A stretch of DNA of 64,000 bases from Telopea speciosissima (GCF_018873765.1 NC_057920.1:6585307-6649306), one strand, 5' to 3'. Positions 33,854 through 46,650 are shown, counted from the stretch's first letter. Notes: generated by a model from the sequence alone, not told the origin. Numbers and translations: made by a program.

Positions 33854-36343
33854 TGATGCAAATACACTACCTTGGACCGACCCAAACCCAGTTGGGTGTC
33901 CAGAAGAATATAAACCAGGTCCAGTTTGAGATTTTGGATCTCGTAGGATTTTAGGAATTTATGTTATTTGGGGAAATGATGTCTTTTAGTTTATTTTATT
34001 CTGTTTATTATAGAAGTTAGCTACTTAGGATATTTGGTTTCTCAATTGTTCTTAGTTTCCTAGTTAGAGACTTGGTCTTTATTTTTAGGAGTTTTTTATT
34101 TCTCTTTATATATGATGTAATTCCCCATCGTTGGGGACAGATTAGAAGAATGAATTGAGTTTATGGTTTGAGTAGCCTGAGTGCTGTGTGCGTGTGCACT
34201 CTTCTTCCCCACCTCTCTCTTCTTATGCGATTTTTCATCTCTCCTCTGCAACCCTGATTTTTTCCAGCTTCCTTTCTTCTCCTAGCCGACCCTCCACCAA
34301 TTTGGTATCAGAGCCGAAGGATCCTTCAACTCCTTCCTTGTGATCTCTCTCTCCTTTCTGTTCAGTTTTCTTCTCCATCCCTCTCTTCTGTTACTGTTCT
34401 GCTGTACGACCATCAGCAGTGAACCCAAAAAAAAAAAAACACCCTTCAACTCTAGCGACCACACCTCCCCTTCGTCTCCACCCTCTTAGCAAAACCCAAC
34501 CCACCTTCCCTTTCCCTTCTTCCGCGCTGTAATAGTGAACCAAAAAAAAAACCTGTGTATCACTATAACCCCAACCCGCAACAACCCCCCTGCCCCTTTC
34601 CCTCTGAAAATTCAATCGACCCTTCTAGGGTTCAACCCAGTGAAAATAGAGAGAGAGAGAGAGAGAGAGAGAGAGCAGAGAAGATTGAGCGAGAGTCAGA
34701 AGAAGAGAAGCAGAGAACGGGAAAAAAAATTCCATACCTGGTGCAGAAGACACCATCGCTGTGTTCCCACTCCTTGCCTGCGCTCAAGTTGAAGTCGAAC
34801 TCAACTTTCATCCGCAGACACTGGTTCACACATGACCTCCATCTACTGCAGGTGATTAAAATTCAAGCTCCTGGTTGATATCGAACTCCGTTGGCTATCC
34901 ACCCTCCTCTATTGTCACAATCCACGACTCCTTCGTAGTCGAGAACCATCACTGTTTTCCCTCTCTGGAGTAAATGGAGTAAAAGACTCCAAGTAGGAGA
35001 ATGTAATCCCCCCTACCCACGATCTCACTTTCTCTCTTTTTCTCTTTTTCTTTTTTTAATTTCTAAACTGCCCTTCAGTTTTTATTAATTCTGTTTTATC
35101 CTCTCTTTTTTCACCCACTTCCCAGTTTGCCCTTTACCCTATACATGATACTCCATCCCCTTGTGTGTTAGCTGCACTTCCCATAATTACAATTTTGCCA
35201 CTAGTGTCATAAACCTCATCTATTCACTGTTTTGCCATTAACTCTTACTTTGCATATTGTCTTATCTGTGTGGACACATCCGAATATAACCCTGGCCATT
35301 GATTCTTTTTTGTTCAAGTTTAGAGTTTGGTTGCCTAATGGAAAGCTTGCCATGTTGTTTATTGATGAACGACAAAGCAACAATTTCGTCTCACGATTTG
35401 TGGTAGAGATGTTATCCAAGAACGACCAGATCATTATTCACTTTGAGGATTTTGTATTCGTCGAATTCTCTGTTTCTTATTATTGTGATGGAGCTCATTA
35501 TAAAGTGTTTGATTCTCCTCGGCATGTTATTAAATTGGGTCGTGAATGGCTAGAAGAACGAAAAGGCATCATTGATTGTGACGGAAACTTATGCACTCTA
35601 CATCCTTTTCACATGCCCTAGACATTCATTCTTCATGGGTTAGTTGATGATGTTTGTTCCAAGCCAAAAGAGGCAGCACTAGTGATACAACCTCAACTAG
35701 AACAGCCAATAGTGGCAACGGACGATGAGCAGATCATGGATCAAGTAACGGCGGATTCCAGTGTAGTGAAAGCTATTCCACATCATGAGTTCGTGCTTCC
35801 CCCGATTTTCCAGCCATAGATGGAACCCCAAAGCTTCATATTTTGGATTTTCTTCAAGTTGCACATATGAAACCTATAGCTCCCTCTTGTGAGCTTTGAT
35901 GTAGATACACTACCTTGGACCGACCCAAACCAGTTGGGTATCCAGACGAATATGAACCGGGTCCAGTTTGAGATTTTGGATCTCCTAGGATTTTAGGAAT
36001 TTATGTTATTTAGGGAAATGATGTCTTTTAGTTTATTTTATTCTGTTTATTTTAGAAGTTATCTACTTAGGATATTTGGTTTCCCAATTGTTCTTAGTTT
36101 CCTAGTTAGAGAGTTAGTCATTATTGTTAGGAGTCTTTTATTTCTCTTTATATATGATGTAATTCCTCATCGTTGGGGACAGATTGGAATAATGAATTGA
36201 GTTTATGGTTTGAGTAGCCTGAGGGCTGTGTGCGTGTGCACTCTTCTCCCTCCCACCCCCTTCTTCTTATGCGGGTTCTCCTTTATCCCCTGCAACTCTG
36301 ATTTGTCCCAGTTTCCTCTCTTCTCCTAACCGGCCCTCCATCA
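33854..36343 (+). mobile_element. Non-autonomous LTR retrotransposon, 2.49 kb, looks whole as an insertion
   Basis: Two LTRs (33854-34299, 446 bp, and 35897-36343, 447 bp) begin TGATG and end CCCTCCACCA or CCCTCCATCA. The 5-bp target repeat CATAT flanks both sides perfectly (33849-33853 and 36344-36348). TGGTATCAGAGC at 34303-34314 is a standard Met-tRNA primer binding site. The internal 1.6 kb has no recognisable Gag, protease, integrase or reverse transcriptase, so it must have moved with the help of another element. It holds a CT- and GA-rich leader and an open frame of 129 aa. The LTRs differ by roughly 8 percent by eye, so it is older than the copia element at 41351. Treat as a fossil. 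Confidence 0.87.
35232..35621 (+). other. Open frame of unknown origin inside the 2.5-kb LTR element
   Basis: 129 codons starting MPLTLTLHIVLSVW and including FRVWLPNGKLAMLFIDERQ and SPRHVIKLGREWLEERKG. It does not look like Gag, Pol or Env. Possibilities are a fragment captured from a host gene or a lineage-specific remnant. I do not recognise it. Confidence 0.3.
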
Positions 36344-36489
36344 CATATTTTAGGCCCATAAAAGTGACCTATTACATAGAAAACCCATGGGATCAAAGGC
36401 CCAACATGTATGTAACCCAACCTTAGACTTATTACTAATAAAACAAGCTTATTTCAGCGATGAATCTACATCACATATCCAAAAGGAAA

Positions 36490-36740
36490 ATGGTTCCTAC
36501 ACACCCATGGTAGGAACCTATTCTCACATACCGACTATTCTTTTGCCACATGGACAGCTGATATGGCTATTATAACCATTGGATAGAGAGGTCAAGGTCT
36601 GGATTAGCCACGTGTCAAATTTAGAGCTTAATTCAATCAAACACCCTTCAGTGTATTGGCATGCGTCCTCATGCATGCTTATGGTACTCCAACCACTACT
36701 CTGCAGTGTGCATTCTCACTCATAGCCCCTGGATTGTTAA
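36490..36740. repeat. Dispersed repeat copy (shared with sequence behind the CRL genes)
   Basis: Matches the second dispersed repeat at about 4010-4275 and 12235-12500, through GTATTGGCATGCGTCCTCAT, then GGTACTCCAACCACTACT. No coding capacity. Confidence 0.6.
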
Positions 36741-37907
36741 AGCTCTGTTTTTCCATGTGGCAAACTCCGACAAGGCTGAAACTTGATATGCGAGTAGGGG
36801 ACCTAGTGATGTAGATCTAGCTAGAAAGAGAAGAAAAGAATTCTGCGGTTCAATCTAGTTCGGTGTGGGTCATTTTTTTTGGAACTAGATCAGGATGTGG
36901 TTCATGATTAGTACCAGTTCTTTGGTTCAACCAGATATGATTGATCCAGTTTGTATGGCCCAATTTGGAAGGGTTTACAACCTGCAGTTCTAGAGTTCCT
37001 AAATTTGAGGAACCTGATGCATAATTGAAGACCTACCAGTGTAGGAAGTCCAAGAAGTTTCAGTCTTAGTGTGGCTCAGTCTATTTTTAAGGCTTGGGTC
37101 CATTTTTTTTCTTGTTTAAGTTATTCTTTTCTGTTTTAAGTGTTTTTTACAGCCAGTCCTGGTTGAACCAGTGGTTCAATTGGTTTAGTTTGGTTCAGTT
37201 TGTTAGATATTTTGTTCATCGTCTTTAGGTGTTCTAAGTTGGGTCCACCTCCTCTTAAAGGTCATTTAGACTTTAAAGAGGATTTGGCCAGGTTGTAGGA
37301 GTCGGCTAGGGGTTTCCTAATCCAACTCCAACTCTATTTTGTGGACTTTAATAAATAAGAAGCATGGGAGGTCATTCACTCACAATTTTGTTTCTGAAAA
37401 GCTGTTGTTTTATGCTCCTTCACGTGGAGAGTTCTTCCTTTGTGTGAATTAAGGTGTGATGGGTGAGAATACAGTCAACACCTTGCGGTGGGAAGCCCAG
37501 GTGCTTTGTTCTTGTTCTTATCTTCATTAAGGTACTGTCTGCCATTTTATTTCCTGCAATTCTGTCCGGATTTGGTTCTTGTGGTACAGCAATACTATCC
37601 TCACTAGGATTGTTAATTTAAGGGTCATATGAGGTGCTGATTTCAATTCTGTTTTCAGAAACCTCCAATTGAAAGATTGCACTCTTGTATATTTTGTTTG
37701 TTGCTCATTCTGTTGAGTATTTGACCCAGTCCTACTTTGATTAGGATTTTTCTTAAAAGACTTTAAACCTGATTTCGACATTGGGTGTTTTCTATTACGT
37801 TGAGCCTGAAATTAATACCATGCGTTGGTTTTCTGTTGGGTTTATCAACTCTGTAGTCTGTTCTTTAATCTAAATTCTAGTTTGACAGTTTTATCCCTAT
37901 CCTAGTG

Positions 37908-38269
37908 AACAGCTCAAAACTAAACTCAAAAATATTGAAGAGTTATATTGCCAAAATCAGAAATCAAGTACAAGATAGCAAGGGTCAGAGAGGACCGCTT
38001 AACTCAAGGGTCAAAGACTCAAAGAGGATCACTTAACTCTGGGGTCGCTTAAGGACCCACTCAACCACAAGAGGACCTCAAACTCAAATGGGGACTCACT
38101 CAACCCAAGAGTGGGACTACTCATCACAAGAGGTTGCATTGGATTCAAACTCTTCTTCTCTCCTTTGTACTTCACAGTTCACAATACAAATATATATAGG
38201 AGAAGGGAGAACTAGCTGTTGGAATAGAGCCATTGGAAATTAGTGACTAGTTACATTATTGCTTCATCA
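37908..38269. mobile_element. 362-bp insertion in the gypsy-type LTR, flanked by CCTAGTG repeats
   Basis: The left LTR is interrupted here, while the right LTR copy (near 40430) runs on without it. The inserted segment is flanked by direct repeats CCTAGTG (37901-37907 and 38270-38276). It opens AACAGCTCAAAAC and ends GCTTCATCA, with a TATATATAGGAGAAGGG stretch near its right part. Class unknown. Confidence 0.75.
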
Positions 38270-38758
38270 CCTAGTGTCACTAGGAATCCCCTATATCTTC
38301 GGATTCAACCATTGGATCAAACTGAGATTTTCAACAAGTTTCCTACCCCCTTATAAGGTGAACACGACTGGGCTTTCAGCCTAACCTGACTTGTTGATTT
38401 CATTCTATATATTTTCTCCTAATTCTGGAATTTTATGTCTCTGTTTTGATTCTGTTTCTAGTACTGGTTTAACCTTTAAATCAAAGCTACATTAAGTGGT
38501 GTCAAAGCTATGGCAAATAACAATTCAAGAACTCCAGACCCACCTCTTGATTCTTATAGTAGGATCATTGAGATTACAACAGGTAACCTCAGATAAAAAA
38601 AAGCATGAATGATCGAATGATAGCATTGGACAACCGAATTAATGCCCCTATACAAGGCAGTTTTGCACCTCTTGAAGGTGAGGCTAGGCATTCAACACAA
38701 TCCACAATAACAACCATAATCCAAGGTTCATGGATGGAGGGCCACAAAGGGTTTACAC

Positions 38759-39316
38759 TAGGGTTGCAATAGGGTCGGGTTGGGCCGGGCTTTTTAAAAC
38801 CCTAGCCCAACCCTGAGTCCCCTTAGCTGGGCCTAAGCCCGCCTTGACCCTGACTCAGGGCCTAAATACCTTGACCCTAACCCTGACCCTGACGGGCCAA
38901 GCCCAGCCCAAGCCCGCCCTGATTGGCCCTGGCCCTGCAATAATTAAATTAAAATAACAAATTCTAGAGAAGACGTGAGAGAGGAAACTTGAACCCATGA
39001 CCTTTTGATAGCAATTGGTTTTTTCACAATACAAACTGCCAAGTGCACTAAGCACTTATTTATATTAGTAGTAGCTTCTATTTTTTAATAAATAAAGAAA
39101 TTTCTTCAGTGCCAAAATCAGGGTAAAAAATCAGGGTCAAAATCAGGGTCGGGCTGAGCCCGAGGTCTCAACCCTGACCCAACCCGACCCTGACTCAGGG
39201 CTAGGAATTTCTGGCCCTAACCCGCCCTCAGGGCCAGAAATCTTAGCCCAGGCCCTGTTCGGGCTCAGGGCGGGCCAGGGCGGGTTCGGGCCGACAGGGC
39301 CAAACTTGCAGCCCTA
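38759..39316. mobile_element. hAT-like non-autonomous element inserted in the gypsy remnant (family GGGCC)
   Basis: 558 bp with ends TAGGGTTGCA and TGCAGCCCTA, flanked by perfect 8-bp repeats GTTTACAC (38751-38758 and 39317-39324). Just inside are GGGTCGGGTTGGGCCGGGC on the left and GGTTCGGGCCGACAGGGCC on the right. It is the third member of the family, and the cleanest by its ends. It postdates the gypsy element it interrupts. Confidence 0.9.
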
Positions 39317-40600
39317 GTTTACACACCCCAAAGACCACATGTGAGCATATTTTAATGGTGGTAATGGTGCAACACGACGTTGCTTTGATGTCACACAGTA
39401 GAACCATCTCTAATTGAAGGAATATAGTGGGAAACATGATTCATAGATACTTAATGATTGGCTGGCAAGCTTGGATGATTACTTTGACTGGTTTGAACTC
39501 TCTGAGATAAGGAAGATGGAGTTGGCTCAAACTAAATTGATCGTTGCAGTGCGTGAATGGTGGAGGACTTATGAAATGAAGCTTCAGAGTCGTGGTAGAG
39601 CACCCAAAATATGGGAGGAAATGAAAGAAGAGCTGAAGGAGAGATATCTTCCATAGACATTCAGAGCTCGACTGCAAGATCAATTAAACTCTCTTATTTA
39701 AAGGAATTCATCAGTAGCTGAATACATGGAAAAATTTGATTCTCTATCTACTACTCGTACAAGCATTAAAGAAGATTATATTCAGTAATTATCTTGGTTT
39801 AGATTGGGATTGAAGCCGGATATCAACTAGGCAATTGGCGTTATAATTGTTTACGGCCTACTAGATTGCTTTGAGAAGGCTATGCATGCAGAAGAACTAC
39901 TGATATGCTCTCTGAGAAGATATGGGTTTTAAGCTGGGGAGAACCAGAGAAATTTTCCAGAACCTAGACTCACAAATATGGGTCCTACATGTGCCACAAG
40001 CCCACAACCCCTACATGTTTTGACAATAAAGGGAAGGCAACTATGACTAGCAACAACAAGACAGTTATCACTGTTAGGAATTTGGGCATTTTGCAAAAGG
40101 TTGTCTACTTCGTCAGAAAGTTAATGCAATTGCTACGAATAGATTTTATATCCTGATGTGCTGATTGCAATTCTGTTTTTAGAAACCTTCAATCGATATT
40201 GCGCTCTTCCATATTCTGTTTTCAATAGCTGATTCTGTTGAGTACTTGACCCAGTCCCACTTTGAGTAGGATTGTTCTTAAAGACTTGAAACCTGATTTC
40301 GATATAGGGTGTCTTATTCTGTTGAGCCTGAAATTAATACCCTGCGTTGGTTTTCTGTTGGGTTTATTAACTCTGTAATCTGTTCTTTAATCTGAATTCT
40401 AGTTTAACAGTTTTACCCCTATCCTAGTGTAACTAGGAATCCCTTACCCTCTATAAGGAGAACTTGACCAGGCTTTCAGCCTGATCTGACTTGTTGATAT
40501 CATTCTATATATTTCCTCCCAATTCTTTGGAATTTTTTGTCTCTGTTTCGGGTCTGTTTTTAGTACTGGTTTAACCTTTAAATCAAAATTACAATAGAAC

Positions 40601-41345
40601 CTTATAAGCATAAATCGTGGATCAGTTTCAAGATTTTACTTCTTACTTTATTATTGCTTAGCCCAATCCGATATGCCATGTGGCAGTTGTTGGCATTTAA
40701 ATTGAGCTTGTGGGAGAGGGTTCCTGTCATGAGTGTGTAGGAAATGGGCTCTCTATACCAATGATGGGATAGGAGGGAAAAAGAATTTCAGAATGGTGGC
40801 TCTATTCATGGAATGCAAAACATTGCTTTGCATTTTTGCTGAAGGGAAGAGTTATACAAGTCTTCACCTCCTACCACAAACCCCACCCCCCCTCCCCCAA
40901 TTACAAGTTAATTCTCAAAATGAAAACAGAAAAGAGTGATACGTGTGTGCTATTTTATTCATTATTTTTGTACCCATGTTGGGCCTTAATACTTAATTCG
41001 ACTGATGGAAAATTACAATTCAAATCCCTAGTTATAGTAGTATGTATTTGATTGTCAAGATTTTACTCCCTTTTCTGATTCAATTTACTTATGTAGGATT
41101 CAATTCATATTGTAGTCTTGAGAATCAATTAGGAAGCATTTATACTAGTAGGGTTATACATTGATTCAATGGGTTTTGTCTGTACTGGTGTGTTTATCAA
41201 TTGATTGGATGAAAACCTTTAGGAGCTGAATATTGGTGGCTTAAATTATCTTGTGGTCTTACCTGTATGAAAATGGGTTGATGATAACTCCTAGAAGCGT
41301 TTATTGGAAATGATTTTCTATTTCTACAAAAAGTACTTATGAAGG
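40601..41345. other. Spacer between the gypsy remnant and the copia element
   Basis: No gene or element end recognised. Contains a C run near 40885-40895. Confidence 0.5.
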
Positions 41346-41350
41346 GGATA

Positions 41351-44300
41351 ATGTTAGAGTTATATAATAAGGGTAGTTTGGGTAATAGTCTAGTATCTTA
41401 TTTTTCTTGTGTTGTATTTTTCTTGTTTTACCTTTTATCTCCTTAGGGAAGTGGTTGTAATTACTATTTCATATTAGTGAATCAAATAGGGGAGAGGAAA
41501 CAACTCTCTCAATTATTCGGTTGCAATCTCTTTCTCTCTTCTTCTCTTCTCTCCTTCTCTCCTTACTTCCTATCTTCTCCTCTTATCTCCTGGATTAATC
41601 TTACACCATTTCCAACTTGGTATCAAAGCACTCTCTGATTCTGGTTTGAGAGTCGTTCTACAAGCTCACCGTCTTCTCTCCCTCTCTTTGGAACCCTAGG
41701 TTACAAAGGGGGGGGGGTTCCAAGGAAGGGGCTGCTATATGAAAACTTTTAAGGGATCATACCATATGTCTTGATGAAGACTATGGAAGCACCAACATGG
41801 GTATTTAGGTGAAGATTTGACTATTTGAATCTCAAATCAACAAAGGAATGTTCAGACTGGGTTACCGCCAGCTCCTGAGTTTATAGCTTGTCTCTTCTTC
41901 ATCCTACATTTGTTTAAGCTCAATCTTGGTTCATTGAAGTTGCCCTAGGCTCCTCTTTCAAGCCCCAAAAGCCTGGTTGCAAAAGAAGACATCCCAATAC
42001 CTGCAACTCACGTTTATGCTGCTGCTGCAGTACTGCCTGCTCCTCCCTTCTTTTTTCGATTCTCCCTTATTCCACCATATTTTGCAGTGGGGGCAGGCTT
42101 GTTAGAATCTCCCAGAGGCACCCTTTAAAGTCCTTAGGGACTCGGTTGGTGATGTGGAATGGTTGTAGAACATAGCTTACTTCTTTACAGCTTCACAGGT
42201 ACCGCCAGCTTCTAGTTTACTTCTCTGTTTCATCTTTACAGCCTTGTGGTGTGTTGAATAGTTGCTGTTGGTTGAAGGAGTACCTTATTTGAGTGTTATT
42301 GATTATTATGGAATGAAGCTAAGGTGAACATGGTGCATTTGATTCAGCTATTTTCAAGAAACTGTTGTTTGTTTCTTTTTGGGTTGAGTGTGATCTCCCC
42401 ATTTGTTTTTGTATTTGGGTTGAGTGTGATCTCCCCATTTGACTGCTTGGTGTTAATGAGGAAAGTGGTTTGAGCCCCTCCAATTGTGGTGTTGAATTTC
42501 TTTGAGCTGTTTGCCTTGTTTGGCTGCTGGACTGTGTTCCTTTTTGGGTTGAGAATATACTCCCCATTTGACTTTGGGTATTACTCCCACCTTGTAAGTG
42601 TGTTCTTTGGAAAAGTTAATGGACAGAGGTCGTTTAGAGAAGTCTTCCGTGATAAGAACTGTCTCTGTTTGGGTAGAGTGTGTACTCCCCATTGGATTTG
42701 AGTATCATTTCCTTTTTTTGTGTATTCCTACATTATGTCAGCTCTTGGAGGAAGAGGCCAGGATCCACCCAAAGGAAATGACAGAGATAGGTTCCACTGT
42801 GACCATTGTGGGAAGTCTGGACACTCGAGAGAGAGATTTTGGATACTTTATGGTTGTCCCCCTGGTATGCACGACAGCAGGAGAGGGGGAGCCAAAGCAT
42901 GCTCCTTGATGACTGAAGTTGCACCTATGGGATCTCCATATGGACTTCAGATAGATACCACATCCCTCACTCAGGATGATATTGCAGCATTTCGCAGGGT
43001 TTTGTCATATTTGGATAACCCTACTTTTACACTTGCAGTGCCAAATTCTTCGGCTTTCACTTTACAAGCCTCTACATTTGGTCCTTCCACAACCTCTACG
43101 TGGGTCATTGACTCTGGAGCCACTGACTATATGACCGGCATATCTCAGTGTTATGACTCCTACTCTAACTGTTCCGGTAGGGAAAAGGTTAGAGTTGCTA
43201 ATGGTTCCCTTTCCTCTATTTCTGGTAAAGGCAGTGTTCGTGTCACTTTTTCTATCTCCCTTGACTCTGTTCTTCATGTTCCTCAGTTTCATACTAACCT
43301 CTTATCTGTGAGCAACCTAACCAAATCCTTGAATTGTTCTGTTCCTTTTTTTTCCATCTCATTGTGTTTGTCAGTATTTGGTGACAAGAGGGTAATTGAC
43401 AGAGGACGTGAAGAAAAGGGACTCTACCTTCTTGATCAAGGAACATCCCCTCTATCTACTGCTCAGTCCTACGCATATGGGCGTAATGACAACAGTACTA
43501 TTGACTCCGTGATGTTGTGGCATCAACGTTTGGGCCACCCTTCTTTTGGTGTTATGAGGACAAAATTGCCCCACTTGTTTTCTTCCATTCCTTCTTCCCA
43601 TTTATTTCAGTGTGAACCTTATTTGTTTGCCAAACATTTTCCTTCTCTTTATCCTTATCAGGGTAATAGATCTATTGTTCCTTTCCATATTGTACACTCT
43701 GATGTTTGGCCGTTTGGGGGCCTTCCCCCACTACTTCTTTGTTTGGCTATCATTATTTTGTTTCCTTTGCTTATGACTATTCCCGGTCAACTTGGACCTT
43801 TTTGATGAAACAAAAAAGTGAGGTTTATGATGCCTTGAAAAATTTTATTAGCTCATTTATTCCCAGTTTCGTACTTGCATTCAAATTGTTCGTTCTGATA
43901 AAGGGGGGGATTATATGTATGGGGGGTTTCAATAGTTTTTTATTCATCATGGCATTATCCATCAAGTTGCTTGTGTTGACACCCCTCAACAGAATGGGGT
44001 GGTTGAAAGGAATAATCGCCATTTGTTGGAAGTCACTAAGAGTCTCCTATTTGACATGCATGTTCCTAAGACTTTTTGGTCTGAAGCTCTTCTTACCGCT
44101 GCCTTTTTAATCAATCGCATGCCCACAAAACTTCTTGGGTCCAAATCCCCTTTAGACTTGTTGTCTCCTTAAACTTCTGCTTTCTCTCTTCCTCCCAAGG
44201 TGTTTGGGTGTGTCTGCTATGTCCATGTCATTAAATGTGCTCGGACTAAGCTTGACCCCAAGACACTCAAATTTATTGTCCTTGGATATTCCTCCTTTAC

Positions 44301-46650
44301 CACGGAGTATAAGTGCTATCATCCCTCTTCCCGAATGCGACTTCTCTCCAAAGATGTTACCTTCTTTGAATCTATACCTTTTTTCACTCCTTTTCAACAT
44401 CCCCTTCAGGGGGAGAATAATGGAAATGAAGAGGCTGTTTCTATCTCTTTCCTCCCACCGTTGCCTACTTCATTTTTGTTTGATATTGGGAAACACAAAG
44501 AAAGGGCTGTTGTTGATACTGATACTCATTCAGGTGTTGATGCTAGCAATGAAAATGAGGTTGTTATGGACAAAAGAGGTGTTGCTGCTAGCAATGAAAA
44601 TGAGGTTGTTGTGTACAAAAGAGGTGAATGCTTGAAGGGAAAGGGAAAGAAGACCTGTCATGAGTCCTCTTTGGATCCATATCCTGAGATGCATCCTCCC
44701 CAGCCAGGTAACATTCCTTCTCTTCCTTCTGATTTATACCTTTCTATTGCTGGTAGAAACGGAAAGAGAGTTTGCACTAATCCTGTAGCCCAGTTTGTTT
44801 CCTATGATGCTCTCTCTCCTACAAGTGTTGCCGTCACTGATGCCCTCTCTTCTATTTCCATTCCAAAAAATGTCACTGAGGCCATGTCTGACCCAAAGTG
44901 GAAACAAGCCATGTCTGAGGAAATGATGGCCCTTGAGAAGAACTGTACTTAGAAACTGGTTGATCTTCCCAAGGGGAGGGTTCCAGTAGGTAGTAGATCG
45001 GTCTACACAGTCAAGTACCAATTAGATGGTACAGTTGAGAGATACAAGGTCTGGTTGCTGGCTAAAGGCTACAGTTAGGTGTATTGGATTGATTATCAGA
45101 AGACATTTGGTCCTGTGGCGAAGCACAACTCAATAAGAGTTCTTTTATCTTTGGCGGCTAATAAAGATTGGCCATTGTATCAGTTAGATGTGAAGAACGC
45201 TTTCCTCCATGGTGATCTAGAAGAGGAAGTGTACATGCAGACTTCACTTGACTTCAAGTGTCCCTCAACTGAAGGGAAAGTGTGCCTGCTCAAGAAGGCA
45301 CTATATGATCTCAAGCAGTCCCCAAAGGGTTGGTTTGAGAGGTTTAGACAAGTCATTTTGAAGAATGGGTATTCCCAGAGCCAAGCTGACCACACTTTAT
45401 TTACCTGGCGAGGTAATGGTACCATCACAACCCTTATTGTCTATGTTGATGATATTGTAGTGACTGGAGATGACAGGGCTGAGATAGCTAGGCTGAAGAC
45501 CTACTTGGCTCAACAGTTTGAGATTAAAGATTTGGGTCCCTTAAAGTACTTCTTGGGGATTGAAGTGTTAAGGTCTAAGAAGGGGATAAATATGTCAAAG
45601 TAAGTTTGTCCTAGACTTGTTGAAAGAGACAAGGATGTTGGGTTGCAAACCAGCAAACTCACTTATTGATCATAATCATTAGCTAGGAGAAGACTGTGGA
45701 CCTTACCTTGTTGATGAAGGGAAATACCTGAGGCTTGTAGGGAAGTTGATTTATCTGTCTTTGACTCGCCCAGATATCACCTATGCAGTTGGGGTCATGA
45801 GTTAGTTTATGCATGCCCCCAAGAGTGGGATCTTGGATGTTGTTTACAGGATCCTCAGATACTTGAAGTCCTCTCCAAGAAAAGGTCTCCTATATGCCAA
45901 GTACAACCATTTGAGAATTGAAGGCTACATTGATGCTGATTGGGCTAGTTCAGTTTCTGACAGACAATCTACATCTGGCTATTGTACTTTTGTGGGTGGT
46001 AATATGGTCACATGGAGGAGTGAAAAGCAACCAGTTGTGGCTCGGTCAAGTGAAGAGGCAGAATTCAGAGCTATGGCTCATGGAGTTTGTGAACTCCTAT
46101 GGTTGAGACAGCTGGTCCAAGAGTTGGGATTTGATACTGAGGCAGTTATGAAACTCTATTGTGATAACAAAGCTGCCATTTGCATAACACACAACCCTGT
46201 GCAACATGACAGAACAAAGCACATTGAAGTGGACCGACATTTCATCAAGGAGAAAGATTGACTCTGGCTACATTTGTACTCCTTTTGTTAAGACAGGCGA
46301 TCAAATAGCTTACATCTTTACCAAGGGGCTCATCCCTCATTAGTTTAGTACCCTATTATGCAAGCTGAGAATGTATGACATTTATTCTCTAGCTTGAGGG
46401 GGAGTGGTAGAGTTATGTATTAAGGGTAGTTTGGGTACTAGTCTAGTATCTTATTTTTCTTGTTTTACCTTTTACCTCCTTAGGGAGGTGGTTGTAATTA
46501 CTATTTCATATTAGTGAATCAAATAGGGGAGAGGAAACAACTCTCTCAATTATTCGGTTGCCATCTCTTTCTCTCTTCTTCTCTTCTCTCCTCTCCTTAC
46601 TTCCTATCTTCTCCTCTTATCTCTTCAATTAATCTTACACCATTTCCAAC
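41351..46650 (+). mobile_element. Ty1/copia LTR retrotransposon, broken
   Basis: LTRs at about 41351-41616 and 46404-46650 share a body with TATCTTATTTTTCTTG and end ACACCATTTCCAAC. GGATA occurs directly outside both ends (41346-41350 and 46651-46655) as a likely 5-bp target duplication. TTGGTATCAAAGC just after the left LTR is the primer site, and GAGGGGGAG before the right LTR is the polypurine tract. Parts in copia order: a zinc-knuckle-like CDHCGKSGH (about 42795), protease DSGAT (about 43110), LWHQRLGHPSFGVM before the integrase (about 43515), integrase, reverse transcriptase with YVDDIVV (about 45440), and RNase H with ADWASSVSDRQSTSGY (about 45940). The coding region is broken in at least five or so places, and most of Gag is not recognised. 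LTRs differ by about 4 percent by eye plus one internal length difference, so it is young to middle-aged. A fossil. Confidence 0.93.
42370..42700. repeat. Degenerate short repeats in the copia leader
   Basis: A unit like TTGGGTTGAGTGTGATCTCC followed by CCATTTG appears about four times (near 42378, 42415, 42545 and 42668) with growing divergence, separated by unrelated sequence. It lies upstream of the first recognisable protein domain of the copia element. Confidence 0.7.

Larger units (their letters stand above)
36810..40600 (+). mobile_element. Ty3/gypsy-type LTR element remnant, badly broken, with younger insertions
   Basis: The long left LTR (about 36810-38491) and a shorter right-hand LTR piece (about 40150-40593) share sequence such as CCTGAAATTAATACC and GGTTTTCTGTTGGGTTTAT and end TTTAAATCAAA. 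TGGTGTCAAAGC at 38497-38508 follows the left LTR as a primer binding site. The only protein sequence recognised is a Gag-like piece at 39471-39656 (KLIVAVREWWRTYEMKLQSR and WEEMKEELKERYLP). No polymerase domains were seen. It is an old, heavily broken fossil. Two later insertions sit in it (37908-38269 and 38759-39316). The left end is uncertain. Confidence 0.68.

Noticed and set aside
34535-34878. Arg/Glu-rich frames in the 2.5-kb LTR element
   Set aside because: They translate a (GA)n microsatellite.
42319-42692. Minus-strand frames with MGSIFSTQKGTQ-like repeats inside the copia element
   Set aside because: They are the reverse of the repeated leader words and have no protein family character.
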